Shown here: positions 16,817 through 26,042 of the stretch, one piece after another | Layout: each line of letters starts with the position of its first letter | Numbering within the stretch: the stretch's first letter is position 1 | DNA from: Lachnospiraceae bacterium | GTDB taxonomy: Bacteria > Bacillota > Clostridia > Lachnospirales > Lachnospiraceae | Assembly: GCA_022793065.1 (NCBI GenBank) | Contig: JAAWCE010000014.1 | Coordinates: 1 to 64,000 of the forward strand | DNA: 64,000 nt | Direction: 5' to 3' | The notes under the pieces: model-generated | Told to the model about the DNA's origin: nothing | Database searches by the model: none | What the model saw: only the letters and a program-made list of their open reading frames with translations | Program-made: the position numbers and the translations under genes

Positions 16817-18919
16817 TCAACGCTTTCTGAAATCCTGTGCCACATCTTTCATAGAAAAGCTGATTCTGCCCATCTTATCCTTGCCCAGACATACGACCGT
16901 AACCACATCTCCCAGTGTCAGCACATCCTCCACCCGGTTGATTCTCTCCTTCGCAATCTTAGAAATGTGAACCATGCCCTCCTTGCCGGGAGCAAACTCC
17001 AAAAAGGCGCCGAACTCTTTGATACTAATTACCTTTCCTTTGAAAATCTGTCCTTCTTCAAAATCGGTTACAATCATCTTCACCATTTCCAGGGCCTTGT
17101 CCATCATTTCCTTATCCGTACCGCAAATGGATACATTACCGTCATCAGTAATATCTATCTTTACCCCTGTGCGGGCAATGATTTCATTAATGGTCTTCCC
17201 TCTCTGTCCCACTACATCGCCAATACGCTCCGGATCTATCTGAATGGAAATAATTTTGGGCGCATAAGGTCCCACCTCTGTCCTGGGCGCAGCAATGGCC
17301 GGCTTCATACAATTATCCATAATAAAAAGTCTTGCTTCCCGGCACCTTGCGATTGCTCCCTCCACAATGGGCCTGGTCAGTCCATGAATTTTAATATCCA
17401 TTTGGATAGCGGTAATACCTTCCGTGGTACCAGTTACCTTGAAATCCATATCTCCGAAGAAATCTTCCAACCCCTGGATATCGGTAAGCAGCACAAAATC
17501 CTCGTCCGTCTCCCCTGTGACCAGACCACAGGAAATCCCTGCCACCATCTTCTTAATGGGAACGCCCGCAGCCATCAATGACATACAGGAAGCACAAGTA
17601 GACGCCATGGAAGTAGAACCATTGGACTCAAATGTCTCCGATACGGTGCGGATGGTGTACGGAAACTCTTCTTCACTGGGCAGCACCGGAATCAACGCCC
17701 TCTCCGCCAACGCTCCATGACCAATTTCACGCCTGCCGGGTCCCCTGGAAGGTTTGGTCTCCCCTACCGAATAGGAAGGGAAATTATAATGGTGCATATA
17801 TCTCTTGCTGACCTCATTTTCATCCAGGCCGTCAATTTTCTGTTGTTCCGACAACGGCGCAAGGGTACATACATTACAAATCTGTGTCTGCCCACGGGTA
17901 AACATAGCGGAACCATGCACGCGGGGAATCAGGTCCACTTCTGCAGCCAGCGGACGAATCTGCGTAATTTCACGACCGTCAGGACGTTTGTGATCCTTCA
18001 AAATCATCTTGCGAACCGTCTTCTTCTCATATTGATAGACAGCTTCCCCAAGAATTGCCAGCCAGTCCTCCTTCTCGGCAAAGGCATCCTCCAGCATTTC
18101 AGTCACTTTCCTGATATTTTCTTCTCTGGTCTGCTTGTCGTCCGTAAACACAGCTTCTTCCATTTCCTCTGGCGCAACCAGCTTCTTCATCTCCTCAAAC
18201 ATTTCTTCCGGAATGGCGCAGCTTGTATATTCATGCTTTTTCTTGCCCGCTTCCGACACAATTTTCTCTATAAAGGCAATGATGGTCTGATTGATTTCAT
18301 GGGCCTTATAAATGGCTTCAATCATTTTATCCTCCGGCACCTCATTGGCGCCCGCCTCGATCATAATCACCTTTTCTTTGGTGGAAGCAACCGTCAGATT
18401 CAAATCGCCGTTTTTCCACTCTTCCTGTGACGGATTAATGATAAATTCACCGTCTTTCATTCCCACCTGGGTCATTGCACAGGGACCGTCAAAGGGGATA
18501 TCCGAAATACATGTGGCAATGGCCGCTCCCAACATAGCCACCAATTCAGGACGGCATGCGGGGTCAACGCTCATAACCATATTATTCAGAGTAACGTCAT
18601 TGCGGTAATCCTTCGGGAACAAAGGACGCATGGGTCTGTCAATGACACGGCTTGTCAGCACCGCATTTTCACTGGCCTTGCCCTCTCTCTTATTAAAACC
18701 TCCGGGAATTTTGCCCACGGCATAGAGTTTCTCTTCATATTCCACGCTCAAGGGGAAAAAGTCAATTCCCTCCCTGGGCTTTTCGGATGCGGTTGCAGTA
18801 CTGAGCACAACCGTGTCGCCATAGTGCATAAAAGCACATCCGTTGGCCTGCTTGCCCACCCGGTTTACATCTACTTTTAGTGTACGCCCGGCCAATTCCA
18901 TTTCATAGGTCTGGTACAT
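16817..18919 (-). CDS. pnp: Polyribonucleotide nucleotidyltransferase (PNPase)
   Basis: A 700-residue phosphorolytic 3'-5' exoribonuclease. Two RNase PH-like domains (about 1-230 and 310-540, with FNKREGKASENAVLTSRVIDRP and GPGRREIGHGALAERAL as motif descriptions), a KH domain (about 550-615, VVGQRGKTINEI) and a C-terminal S1 domain (about 620-690, GKVISIKEFGAFLEF). ATG at 18919 is preceded by GGAGG 6 nt upstream; the frame is open for 39 codons further without support. It lies downstream of rpsO, the classical rpsO-pnp order. Confidence 0.97.
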   Translation of the reverse strand: MYQTYEMELAGRTLKVDVNRVGKQANGCAFMHYGDTVVLSTATASEKPREGIDFFPLSVEYEEKLYAVGKIPGGFNKREGKASENAVLTSRVIDRPMRPLFPKDYRNDVTLNNMVMSVDPACRPELVAMLGAAIATCISDIPFDGPCAMTQVGMKDGEFIINPSQEEWKNGDLNLTVASTKEKVIMIEAGANEVPEDKMIEAIYKAHEINQTIIAFIEKIVSEAGKKKHEYTSCAIPEEMFEEMKKLVAPEEMEEAVFTDDKQTREENIRKVTEMLEDAFAEKEDWLAILGEAVYQYEKKTVRKMILKDHKRPDGREITQIRPLAAEVDLIPRVHGSAMFTRGQTQICNVCTLAPLSEQQKIDGLDENEVSKRYMHHYNFPSYSVGETKPSRGPGRREIGHGALAERALIPVLPSEEEFPYTIRTVSETFESNGSTSMASTCASCMSLMAAGVPIKKMVAGISCGLVTGETDEDFVLLTDIQGLEDFFGDMDFKVTGTTEGITAIQMDIKIHGLTRPIVEGAIARCREARLFIMDNCMKPAIAAPRTEVGPYAPKIISIQIDPERIGDVVGQRGKTINEIIARTGVKIDITDDGNVSICGTDKEMMDKALEMVKMIVTDFEEGQIFKGKVISIKEFGAFLEFAPGKEGMVHISKIAKERINRVEDVLTLGDVVTVVCLGKDKMGRISFSMKDVAQDFRKR

Positions 18920-19150
18920 AATTTCCTCCGTTCCACCGCCTTGTGCGGCTGTTTCATAATCATTTCTAGGCCCTCGGCCCATGTATAAACAGGAACAGAA
19001 GATACCGAAACTACTGAAAAAAACATGGAAATCCACATCCTTTTCAGCGGTCTCGGAACATACTTCTGCTCCGGATTATCCTGTTATACTATGCCCCCTT
19101 CCGGAAGCAATGCAACTGCAGCTTCAAAAACATGACTTCTTACACAAATG

Positions 19151-19190
19151 GGAAAACGGAGGAACCGGATTTCTCCGGCAAGCCTCCGTT
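19151..19190 (-). terminator. Hairpin between rpsO and pnp
   Basis: AACGGAGG and CCTCCGTT arms (19155-19162 and 19183-19190) enclose an inner stem CCGGA/TCCGG. A TTTTCCC tail follows on the minus strand. It may terminate most rpsO transcripts or be an RNase III-type processing site. A separate pnp promoter is possible at about 19085-19115 (TTGCTT-16-TATAAC). Confidence 0.6.
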
Positions 19191-19200
19191 CCGCACTGCT

Positions 19201-19467
19201 TTATTTCCTTAATCCAAGCCTTTCGATCAGAGCACGATATCTTGCAATATCCTTCTTCTTCAGATAATCCAACAGCCCGCGCCTCTGTCCTACCATCTTC
19301 AACATACCGCGGCGTGAATGATGATCCTTCGGGTTCTCCTTCAAATGCTCGGTAAGCTCCTTAATTCTTGCGGTCAAAACCGCCACCTGTACCTCAGGTG
19401 AACCAGTATCCCCAGGGGTCCTGGCATACTCATTCATAATTGCCGTCTTCTTTTCCTTTGAAATCAT
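19201..19467 (-). CDS. rpsO: 30S ribosomal protein S15
   Basis: An 88-residue S15, which binds the 16S rRNA central domain as a primary assembly protein. The conserved block [17 protein letters not shown] and [16 protein letters not shown] are unmistakable. ATG at 19467 has AGGAGG 7 nt upstream. The roughly 80-nt leader between the promoter and the start may hold an S15 autoregulatory fold, as found in several Firmicutes, but I cannot confirm one. pnp follows. Confidence 0.98.
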   Translation of the reverse strand: MISKEKKTAIMNEYARTPGDTGSPEVQVAVLTARIKELTEHLKENPKDHHSRRGMLKMVGQRRGLLDYLKKKDIARYRALIERLGLRK

Positions 19468-19552
19468 TTGTTTTCCTCCTGTCACTTTATATCGCCTGAC
19501 ACTAAGATCGGGTCGGAGTATCCCATATCTGAGCATCGGCTAAACCTCATAT

Positions 19553-19581
19553 ATCATAGCACATCCCGGACAAAATGTAAA
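19553..19581 (-). promoter_or_regulatory. rpsO promoter
   Basis: Minus-strand TTTACA (19576-19581), 17-bp spacer, TATGAT (19553-19558), about 85 bp before the rpsO start. It sits in the short gap after the NlpC/P60 gene. Confidence 0.6.
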
Positions 19582-19594
19582 CCGGTTTTTTTAT

Positions 19595-20692
19595 TTACAG
19601 CACTCTTGTGCACTTCACAGGGGTACGGTAATTATACTTGCTAATCTTGATACCTGTTCTCTCATTGCTGGCATGAATTACCTGTCCGTTGCCGATATAA
19701 AGTGCCACATGATTGACCGTTCCTGAACTGTTGGCATAGAATACCAGATCTCCCGGCTGAAGATCGCCTGACGAAATTTTCGTCCCGCTGCCAGCCTGCG
19801 CGGAAGAAGTACGGGGCAGATACACACCATATTTCTGAAATACACTCATGACAAATCCGGAGCAATCCGCGCCCTTAGTCAGACTGGTGCCGCCATATAC
19901 ATAAGGATTCCCCAAAAACTGCTTTGCATACTCCACCAATTCCACGCGGACATCTGATACACCGGTTCCATACACAAGCTCAGACATCGTAATCGCTGTG
20001 GGAAGCTTATCTTCCACAGTAACATATTCCGCCGATACATATGCCTCCGCATCATCAATGAATACCTTAATCCAGCCGTCCAATGTCTCTATATAATCCA
20101 ATTCCTCCCCATGAAGCACCTTTGTCAGCACTGTGCTTTCTAAGTCGGGCTGATCCCTTACATTCAAACCATCCGCATCCACAATGACTACCGTGCGCAC
20201 CAGCTCCGCCGCTTTCAGTTTTGCATCCGGCCCTGTAAGCAGATACTCCAAACTGACATACCCCTCTACCTCGCCTGACACAATATGCGCCCAGCCGTCT
20301 CCGCTGTCTAACACCTCGCAGACCGAATCTTTGGGCATTTTCCCCACCAATGTTCCATCAAGGGACGGCGTCTCTCTCACATTCAGATTCCCACTCTCCA
20401 CATTTGCAATGCCTATGTTGGTATATCCCCAGGCCGCCCCCACTGCCTGCTGCGCCAGTTCAATATATTCCTCCGTGGACAGTTTTGTCTGCAAAACGGT
20501 TGTAATTCCCGCCGATTTCAGAACAGAATCACCTTCCGCCGCGGCTGCCTGCATGGGTGAAAACGCCAGGCACAATACCACCCCCGCGGAAACTGCCATC
20601 ACTTTTTTATTGTTTATATAATTTCTGCTTCCTGTCTTATTTCCAATCTCCAATTGAGTTCTATCTGTCATAAAACTGCTTACAAATTTCAT
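19595..20692 (-). CDS. Secreted SH3b-NlpC/P60 peptidoglycan endopeptidase
   Basis: A 365-residue cell-wall hydrolase. The N-terminus is a long signal region (hydrophobic about 31-50, AAAAEG cleavage zone). Two bacterial SH3 domains follow (about 90-150, NLNVRETPSLDGTLVGKMP; about 168-225, GLNVRDQPDLESTVLTKV), which bind peptidoglycan. The C-terminal NlpC/P60 domain (about 250-365) has the catalytic cysteine in ADCSGF, a histidine in NHVALYIG and a third polar residue in VIHASN. It would cleave the D-Glu-meso-DAP linkage or a similar stem-peptide bond outside the membrane. ATG at 20692 has AGGGGTAGG upstream. It has its own strong promoter and appears monocistronic. Confidence 0.93.
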   Translation of the reverse strand: MKFVSSFMTDRTQLEIGNKTGSRNYINNKKVMAVSAGVVLCLAFSPMQAAAAEGDSVLKSAGITTVLQTKLSTEEYIELAQQAVGAAWGYTNIGIANVESGNLNVRETPSLDGTLVGKMPKDSVCEVLDSGDGWAHIVSGEVEGYVSLEYLLTGPDAKLKAAELVRTVVIVDADGLNVRDQPDLESTVLTKVLHGEELDYIETLDGWIKVFIDDAEAYVSAEYVTVEDKLPTAITMSELVYGTGVSDVRVELVEYAKQFLGNPYVYGGTSLTKGADCSGFVMSVFQKYGVYLPRTSSAQAGSGTKISSGDLQPGDLVFYANSSGTVNHVALYIGNGQVIHASNERTGIKISKYNYRTPVKCTRVL

Positions 20693-20759
20693 GTATCCTA
20701 CCCCTGTTACTTTCCTATGTATTGCAAAATTGTTACAGATTTATTACGCCACTTTTTCA

Positions 20760-20788
20760 ATTATACAGGGCAAGATAGTATATGTCAA
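20760..20788 (-). promoter_or_regulatory. Promoter of the NlpC/P60 gene
   Basis: A consensus sigma-A type promoter on the minus strand: TTGACA (20783-20788), 17-bp spacer, TATAAT (20760-20765). The leader of about 65 nt is too short for a ydaO (c-di-AMP) riboswitch, which often precedes such hydrolases. Confidence 0.8.
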
Positions 20789-20843
20789 TAACCAGGAAAT
20801 ATTTTCCCTTAACTTTTGTAACAATTCGTAACAGTTCAATCCC

Positions 20844-22493
20844 TTATTCTTCCCCAGTCTCCGCCTCTTTCTCCGCATTGATAATGGAAAAAGCAATATT
20901 GGTGGCATGATCCGCCACACGTTCCAGGCCTGACACAATATCCGAAAACACCATACCGGCCTCCGCCGAACATTCCCCTCTCGCAAGGCGCTGTACATGA
21001 GTCTTCTGCATTTCCCTTTCCTTCGCGTCCACCTTATTTTCCAGACTGATAATGTCCTGCATATGCCGCTCGTCCCCTGTGGCAAACATATGCACAGAAT
21101 ACTCAATCAGCTTATTTACCATATCCAGCATTTCTCCAAGCTCTTTCTGCGCCTCTTTGCCGAAAGTAAATCCCGACTCCTTTCGGTTCACAGCGGCGTC
21201 CGCCACATTCTCCGCATGGTCGCCAATGCGCTCGATATCGTTCACCACATGGAACAACGCGCCCAGACTCTTTAAATCCTCAATAGGAAGGGTGGTTTGA
21301 TTAATTTTCACCAGATAATCCGTAATGGCATGATTCAGGAAATCAATATTCTTCTCCACCTCATACACTTCCGCAATGTCCTCGTCATCCATGGTAATCA
21401 ACGCATTCATGGCACGATTTAGATTCTCGTTGGCCAAAGAAGCCATACGGTCCAATTCCTTGATTACTTCCACAACGGCAGTGGCCGGATTGAATACCAC
21501 TTTATCCCCAATATATTTCAACTGATGACTCTCCCGATAGCTTACCTTTCTGTCTTCCCCCCGCACACATGCACAGGACAGTTTCACAATCCAGCCGGAG
21601 AAGGGGAACAAAATAATTACCTGGAAAATCTTGATAATGGTATGGGCATTTGCCACAAAACGTCCCTTATCTGCAGAGACAGCCCAAATCGCATCCATCA
21701 CAGGCTCCTCTGCTAAGAACAATATAACATACAGAATAACCGTTCCGATTACATTAAACCAAAAGTGAATCAGCGCGGCTCGCTTTGCGTCTTTTTTCCC
21801 CGCCATAGAGGCCAGAAGCGCCGTAGCGCAAGCGCCGATATTACAGCCCAAAATGATGTACAGTGCAACCGACAGCGAAAGCAAATCCTGGTTTGCTAAC
21901 AAAAGAACAATGCTGACTGTCACGGAGGAACTTTGGATAATGGTAGTCAGAAGCAATCCCACCAGCGTACCCATAAAGGGATTCCGCAGAGAACCGATTA
22001 AATTTACCACTTCCGGCACCTCTTTCATCCCTTCCATTGAGCTTGACATGGTGCTAAGTCCCAGAAAGAGTACTCCGAACCCTATGATAATATCCGCAAA
22101 TTTCTTGATTTTGTCATTTTTGCAGAACATCACCGTCAATACCCCAACCAGCAAAATCAAAGGGGCATATGCGGATAAGTTAAAAGATACCAGTTGGGAA
22201 GTAATTGTTGTACCGATATTGGCACCAAAGATAACGCCCGCCGCCTGATACAAATTCATCAGACCGGCATTGACAAAACTGACCACCATGGCCGTACATG
22301 CCGATGATGACTGAATAATTCCGGTAAATACAATACCTACCACCATACCGGTAAAACGGTTGGTGGTAAAAATTTCAAGAATACGACGAAGTTTGGCGCC
22401 CGCTACCTTCTCTATGGAATCGCTCATCACCCGCATACCAAACAAAAACAGCCCCAGACCACCTGCCATTGATAAAATTATACTTGCATTCAT
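20844..22493 (-). CDS. Na/Pi cotransporter family protein with PhoU-like domain
   Basis: A 549-residue protein. The first 310 residues are membrane and contain two inverted Na_Pi_cotrans repeats, each with a QSSS motif (IIQSSSACTAMVV and IIQSSSVTVSIVL). The last 200 residues form a PhoU-like helical bundle (GDHAENVADAAV and GLERVADHATNIAFSI). It is expected to couple sodium to phosphate movement, with the PhoU part regulating it; some homologues export phosphate. ATG at 22493 has AAGGGA upstream. It lies downstream of ribF but has its own promoter. Confidence 0.92.
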   Translation of the reverse strand: MNASIILSMAGGLGLFLFGMRVMSDSIEKVAGAKLRRILEIFTTNRFTGMVVGIVFTGIIQSSSACTAMVVSFVNAGLMNLYQAAGVIFGANIGTTITSQLVSFNLSAYAPLILLVGVLTVMFCKNDKIKKFADIIIGFGVLFLGLSTMSSSMEGMKEVPEVVNLIGSLRNPFMGTLVGLLLTTIIQSSSVTVSIVLLLANQDLLSLSVALYIILGCNIGACATALLASMAGKKDAKRAALIHFWFNVIGTVILYVILFLAEEPVMDAIWAVSADKGRFVANAHTIIKIFQVIILFPFSGWIVKLSCACVRGEDRKVSYRESHQLKYIGDKVVFNPATAVVEVIKELDRMASLANENLNRAMNALITMDDEDIAEVYEVEKNIDFLNHAITDYLVKINQTTLPIEDLKSLGALFHVVNDIERIGDHAENVADAAVNRKESGFTFGKEAQKELGEMLDMVNKLIEYSVHMFATGDERHMQDIISLENKVDAKEREMQKTHVQRLARGECSAEAGMVFSDIVSGLERVADHATNIAFSIINAEKEAETGEE

Positions 22494-22547
22494 TTGATTT
22501 ATTCCCTTCAGTAGATGTTATAGGCATAGCTTATTTCACTGATTACA

Positions 22548-22576
22548 ATTTTACGGGAAAAGACAAAATTTTACAA
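22548..22576 (-). promoter_or_regulatory. Promoter of the Na/Pi transporter gene
   Basis: TTGTAA (22571-22576) and TAAAAT (22548-22553) with a 17-bp spacer on the minus strand, in the gap after ribF. No PhoP-type direct repeats are obvious. Confidence 0.5.
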
Positions 22577-22603
22577 GTAATTTTTGAAAATATCCCTTAT
22601 CAT

Positions 22604-23539
22604 TTACCGAAAAGCCGCACCTTGTCGGATATCTTCCCTAAGCTGGTTCCGCAGAGCCTCCAGGCTGTCAAACCGTCGTTCCGGTCTGTGGAATGCACAT
22701 AGATAGACCTGCACATCCTGACCATAAATCTCTTCCTCAAAATCATACAAAAATGTCTCCACCCACACAACCTGGTTCTCCGACACCGTAGGTTTACAGC
22801 CCACATTGCTGATGGCCCGGTACATCTTCCCCCCAAATCGTACCTGTGAAAAATAGACGCCTCTGGGAGGCAGAAGTTTATGTTCTCCAGGCCGTATATT
22901 GATGGTGGGAAAGCCCAAAGTCCTTCCGATTCTGTTTCCCCTTTCCACTTTTCCGGCAATCATATACGGCATACCAAGCAACTGCTCCACCGTCCCCATA
23001 TCGCCCTCTTCCACTTTGCTGCGGACCAGGGTGGAACTGACCTCCCGCCCGTCCAGACATACCTTGTCAATGGTCTTGACATCAAATCCCATCATCGGCC
23101 CCAATTCCCGCAGCAACGCCTCGCTGCCGGCTCCCTTCGCCCCAAAAGATACGTCCTTTCCCGCCGCCAGAAACCGAAGATTCATTTGCTTTGCAAGTAT
23201 TTCATATACAAATTTTCTCGGCGGTATGGCTGCGGTCTCTCTGTCTAAAGGGAACTCTATCAGAATGTCCACGCCCATGCGCTCAAATAAAAAGCGTTTC
23301 TCATCCCTGGTATTCAAAACATAGCGAGACAAAGCCTGTCCTTCCTGTGTTCCGCCCCCGAACAAAACCGCCGGAGAGGGTTCAAACGTAAACACACAGG
23401 CAGCCATACCATCTTTTTTGCGGGATAAGATCTCTTCCAAAAGCCTTCTGTGGCCCATATGAATCCCATCAAACTTTCCAATGGCGGCTGCCGTTTCTTT
23501 CTGCAGATAAAATTGTACCGTATTTGCGATTATTTCCAA
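22604..23539 (-). CDS. ribF: Bifunctional riboflavin kinase/FAD synthetase
   Basis: A 311-residue RibF making FMN and then FAD. The N-terminal adenylyltransferase domain starts with IGKFDGIHMGHRRLL (HxGH-type motif) and the C-terminal flavokinase domain has RGNRIGRTLGFPTINI and the PRGVYFSQV strand. The start codon is TTG at 23539 with AGAGGG 6 nt upstream; no ATG or GTG fits the conserved N-terminus. It lies 41 bp downstream of truB, in the rimP-to-ribF operon. Confidence 0.96.
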   Translation of the reverse strand: MEIIANTVQFYLQKETAAAIGKFDGIHMGHRRLLEEILSRKKDGMAACVFTFEPSPAVLFGGGTQEGQALSRYVLNTRDEKRFLFERMGVDILIEFPLDRETAAIPPRKFVYEILAKQMNLRFLAAGKDVSFGAKGAGSEALLRELGPMMGFDVKTIDKVCLDGREVSSTLVRSKVEEGDMGTVEQLLGMPYMIAGKVERGNRIGRTLGFPTINIRPGEHKLLPPRGVYFSQVRFGGKMYRAISNVGCKPTVSENQVVWVETFLYDFEEEIYGQDVQVYLCAFHRPERRFDSLEALRNQLREDIRQGAAFR

Positions 23540-23580
23540 TCAAATCCCTCTTTCCTTCCCGGAACATGCCACACGCCTAA

Positions 23581-24483
23581 TTATAATGGCAAAAACATTT
23601 TCATCGGTTTATAACATCTGCGTTCTTCATCATAGGTATAAATTCCGGCAAAACTGCCCTCCGGTTCATATACCCGCACCCAGTCCCCCGGCGGATATAC
23701 CGATTTTTCTTCCATTTGTTCCGCCAAAAGCACATTTCCGTTTTTTAACAGCTTCAGATATTCCTGCCTTACATGAAGAGACCCACAGGCTTCAAATACA
23801 CTGTCTACAGGTAAAACTGCCTCCGCCAAAGTTCCCTCATCCTTCCTTTGCTGCAGCTTGTCCAGCGTAAGGGCGTCCTCCAGATGAAAACTTCCTACTC
23901 CTGTGCGCTGCAGACTCTTCATGGTACCGCCGCATCCCAGCTTTTCTCCTATATCCGCACAAAGCGTCCTGATATAAGTACCTTTGGAACAAACCACCCG
24001 AAACAGCACAACGGGCAGTCTACACTCCAAAATCTCCAGTCTGTGAATCAGCACCGGACGGGCTTCGCGTTCCACCTCTTTCCCCGCCCTTGCCAGTTCA
24101 TACAGCTTTTTCCCACGAACCTTCAGGGCAGAGTACATGGGAGGAACCTGTGCATACTCTCCTATAAAAGAATCACACACACTGCGCACCCTGTCTTCAG
24201 ATACATTCACCGGACGCCTGTTCAAAATCTGTCCTGTCATATCCTGGGTATCCGTTTCCACTCCCAGCAAAAGCTCCGCCACATATTCTTTCTCCTGATT
24301 CGTAAGCATATCACAGAGTTTTGTGGCGCTGCCCAGACAGACAGGAAGCACCCCTGTGGCCTCCGGGTCAAGCGTCCCTGTATGCCCTATTTTTTTCTGG
24401 TTACAGATCCCTCTCATTTTTGCAACAACATCATGAGAAGTGTAACCTGCTTCTTTGTGAACAACAATAATTCCGTTTATCAT
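23581..24483 (-). CDS. truB: tRNA pseudouridine(55) synthase
   Basis: A 300-residue TruB that makes pseudouridine 55 in the T-loop of tRNAs. Conserved blocks are GIIVVHKEAGYTSHDVV, the catalytic-aspartate motif GHTGTLDPEATGVLPVCLG and the later GTYIRTLCADIGEKLG (motif descriptions). A short C-terminal PUA-like extension ends the protein. The start ATG overlaps the upstream nrnA stop by 4 bp (ATGA), so the two are translationally coupled. Confidence 0.97.
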   Translation of the reverse strand: MINGIIVVHKEAGYTSHDVVAKMRGICNQKKIGHTGTLDPEATGVLPVCLGSATKLCDMLTNQEKEYVAELLLGVETDTQDMTGQILNRRPVNVSEDRVRSVCDSFIGEYAQVPPMYSALKVRGKKLYELARAGKEVEREARPVLIHRLEILECRLPVVLFRVVCSKGTYIRTLCADIGEKLGCGGTMKSLQRTGVGSFHLEDALTLDKLQQRKDEGTLAEAVLPVDSVFEACGSLHVRQEYLKLLKNGNVLLAEQMEEKSVYPPGDWVRVYEPEGSFAGIYTYDEERRCYKPMKMFLPL

Positions 24484-25433
24484 GTTTTATCCAATTCCCG
24501 TTCAATATGTAATGACAAATTGTTAATACAGTCATGGAAAGTCCCTTTCATGGTACAGCCAGCCGCCCTGGCATGACCGCCGCCGCCGAAATAAGCCGCA
24601 ACCTGCGCCACATTTACCTTTTCGCTTGAACGAAGGCTCACTTTATATTCCAGCAGATCCGACTGATACATGAATACCGCACACTCCACGCCTTTAATAT
24701 TGCGAAGCTGATTGACGATTCCATCCAAATCTTTCGGTTCCACATTATAGAAATCCATCACCTTACGGTCCAGCGCACTTACAATACAGCGCCCATCCAT
24801 AAACCGGATACTCTCCATCAACGCCCTGCCCATCACCTGCGCCTGTAAATACGTCTTCTGGTAAAAAGTCTCCTGAATCAATCTGGGAAAATCAAAGCCA
24901 TAACCAATCAGCTTCGCTCCCTTTTCCATTGTGGCCGGACTTGTATTGGAATATTGAAATACGCCCGTATCATGGATGATTCCAATATAAACTGCCTTTG
25001 CTATCTCAGCGTCAAGCCTGTCCTCCTCCATCAAATCAAAGACAAGCTCGCTGGAAGACCCCACCTGCGGCTTAATATAATTGATATCGCCGCTGCCGGA
25101 ATTGCTGATATGGTGATCTATATTGATAGTTTTACCCGCCGCCTTATAATATTTCTCTCCCATTCCCAGCCTGTCCGCGCCGCAATCTACAACAAAAAAC
25201 ACATCGAAAGGTTTTTCTTCGGGAAATTCGGAACAGATTTCATCGAACCCCTTTATTTCTGCGAAAATATCCGCCGGTTTCTCTAAAAACACCCGCACAT
25301 AAGCCTGGGGCAGACTTTTTTTCAGATATTGCCATAGCCCCAGACATGCGCCCACACAATCGCCGTCCGGCCTGATATGTCCGCTAATGCCAATTCGTCC
25401 TGCATCCTTACATTCTTCCAATAAATCCAACAT
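24480..25433 (-). CDS. nrnA: DHH-family oligoribonuclease/pAp phosphatase (NrnA-type)
   Basis: A 317-residue DHH/DHHA1 phosphoesterase. The N-terminal motif GHIRPDGDCVGACLGL, the DxG motif VDCGADRLG and NIDHHISNSG build the manganese site; the C-terminal DHHA1 motif is FGGGGHARAAG. NrnA degrades nanoRNAs of 2-5 nt and dephosphorylates pAp; specificity is from family knowledge. ATG at 25433 is chosen because the longer frame begins at TTG without a ribosome site and family members start near the DLL helix. It sits between rbfA and truB as in Bacillus and Clostridia. Confidence 0.92.
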   Translation of the reverse strand: MLDLLEECKDAGRIGISGHIRPDGDCVGACLGLWQYLKKSLPQAYVRVFLEKPADIFAEIKGFDEICSEFPEEKPFDVFFVVDCGADRLGMGEKYYKAAGKTINIDHHISNSGSGDINYIKPQVGSSSELVFDLMEEDRLDAEIAKAVYIGIIHDTGVFQYSNTSPATMEKGAKLIGYGFDFPRLIQETFYQKTYLQAQVMGRALMESIRFMDGRCIVSALDRKVMDFYNVEPKDLDGIVNQLRNIKGVECAVFMYQSDLLEYKVSLRSSEKVNVAQVAAYFGGGGHARAAGCTMKGTFHDCINNLSLHIERELDKT

Positions 25434-25568
25434 GACCTTTACCTCATTCCTGCCCTCATGGAGCTTCGATCTCATTGACGTCATCCGCAAAACTGCACCA
25501 TGCTATTCCTGAAACATGCCTGCAAAATCCTTTCCTTGTGGTTCTGCGGTTCCTTTGCCCCTTCCTGG

Positions 25569-25937
25569 TCACACCTTCCGATTATCCTGTGCAATAACTT
25601 CATCAATTTTATGAGACATATTGACTCCATATTCAATGGACTGGTCTACAACAAAAGTAATTTCCGGCGTATTTCGCAAATTAATTGTTTTGGCCAATTG
25701 TCTTTTAATAAAGCCTTCGGCACTTTTCAGACCTTCCAGCGTGGCAGTTTTCGCTTCTTCATCCCCTAACACACTGATCCATGCCTTACAGCTTTTTAAA
25801 TCCGGTGCCACTTCCACCGCCACCACGCTTGTCAGGGGACTTATCCGGGGATCTTTAATCTCACCCCGAATAAGCTCAGCCAGTACCTTACGCACTTCTC
25901 CATTGATACGAGTATTCTTTACACTATTTTTTCTCAT
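25569..25937 (-). CDS. rbfA: Ribosome-binding factor A
   Basis: A 122-residue KH-type ribosome maturation factor acting on the 16S 5' end of the 30S subunit. The conserved IRGEIKDPRISPLTSVVAVEV and LRNTPEITFVVDQSIEYG are present (motif descriptions). Its start codon and ribosome site (AGGGGG) are the terminal part of repeat family B, inserted between infB and rbfA. The 135-bp gap to nrnA shows no feature. Confidence 0.97.
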   Translation of the reverse strand: MRKNSVKNTRINGEVRKVLAELIRGEIKDPRISPLTSVVAVEVAPDLKSCKAWISVLGDEEAKTATLEGLKSAEGFIKRQLAKTINLRNTPEITFVVDQSIEYGVNMSHKIDEVIAQDNRKV

Positions 25938-26001
25938 TTTTATACCCCCTGTGCTCTGAAAGAGGGGTGTTTACACACCCTCTTGCGCACGTACCAATCA
26001 G
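25935..26001 (-). repeat. Dispersed intergenic repeat family B, copy 2
   Basis: A 67-bp copy of the element at 5328-5394, with four differences by my count, placed between infB and rbfA and ending on the rbfA start codon. The inner stem (GAGGGTGT with ACACCCCTC) is unchanged, while the outer stem keeps GTGC/GCAC but has a mismatch. It supplies the rbfA Shine-Dalgarno. It lies inside an essential operon, so it must permit read-through. Confidence 0.8.
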
Positions 26002-26042
26002 GTAGTATTCCTGCCCCCATGAAATGTGAACTTTAATCATCC

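Noticed and set aside
20693..20790. Possible ydaO (c-di-AMP) riboswitch before the NlpC/P60 gene
   Set aside because: The leader from the promoter to the start is only about 65 nt, too short for this riboswitch.
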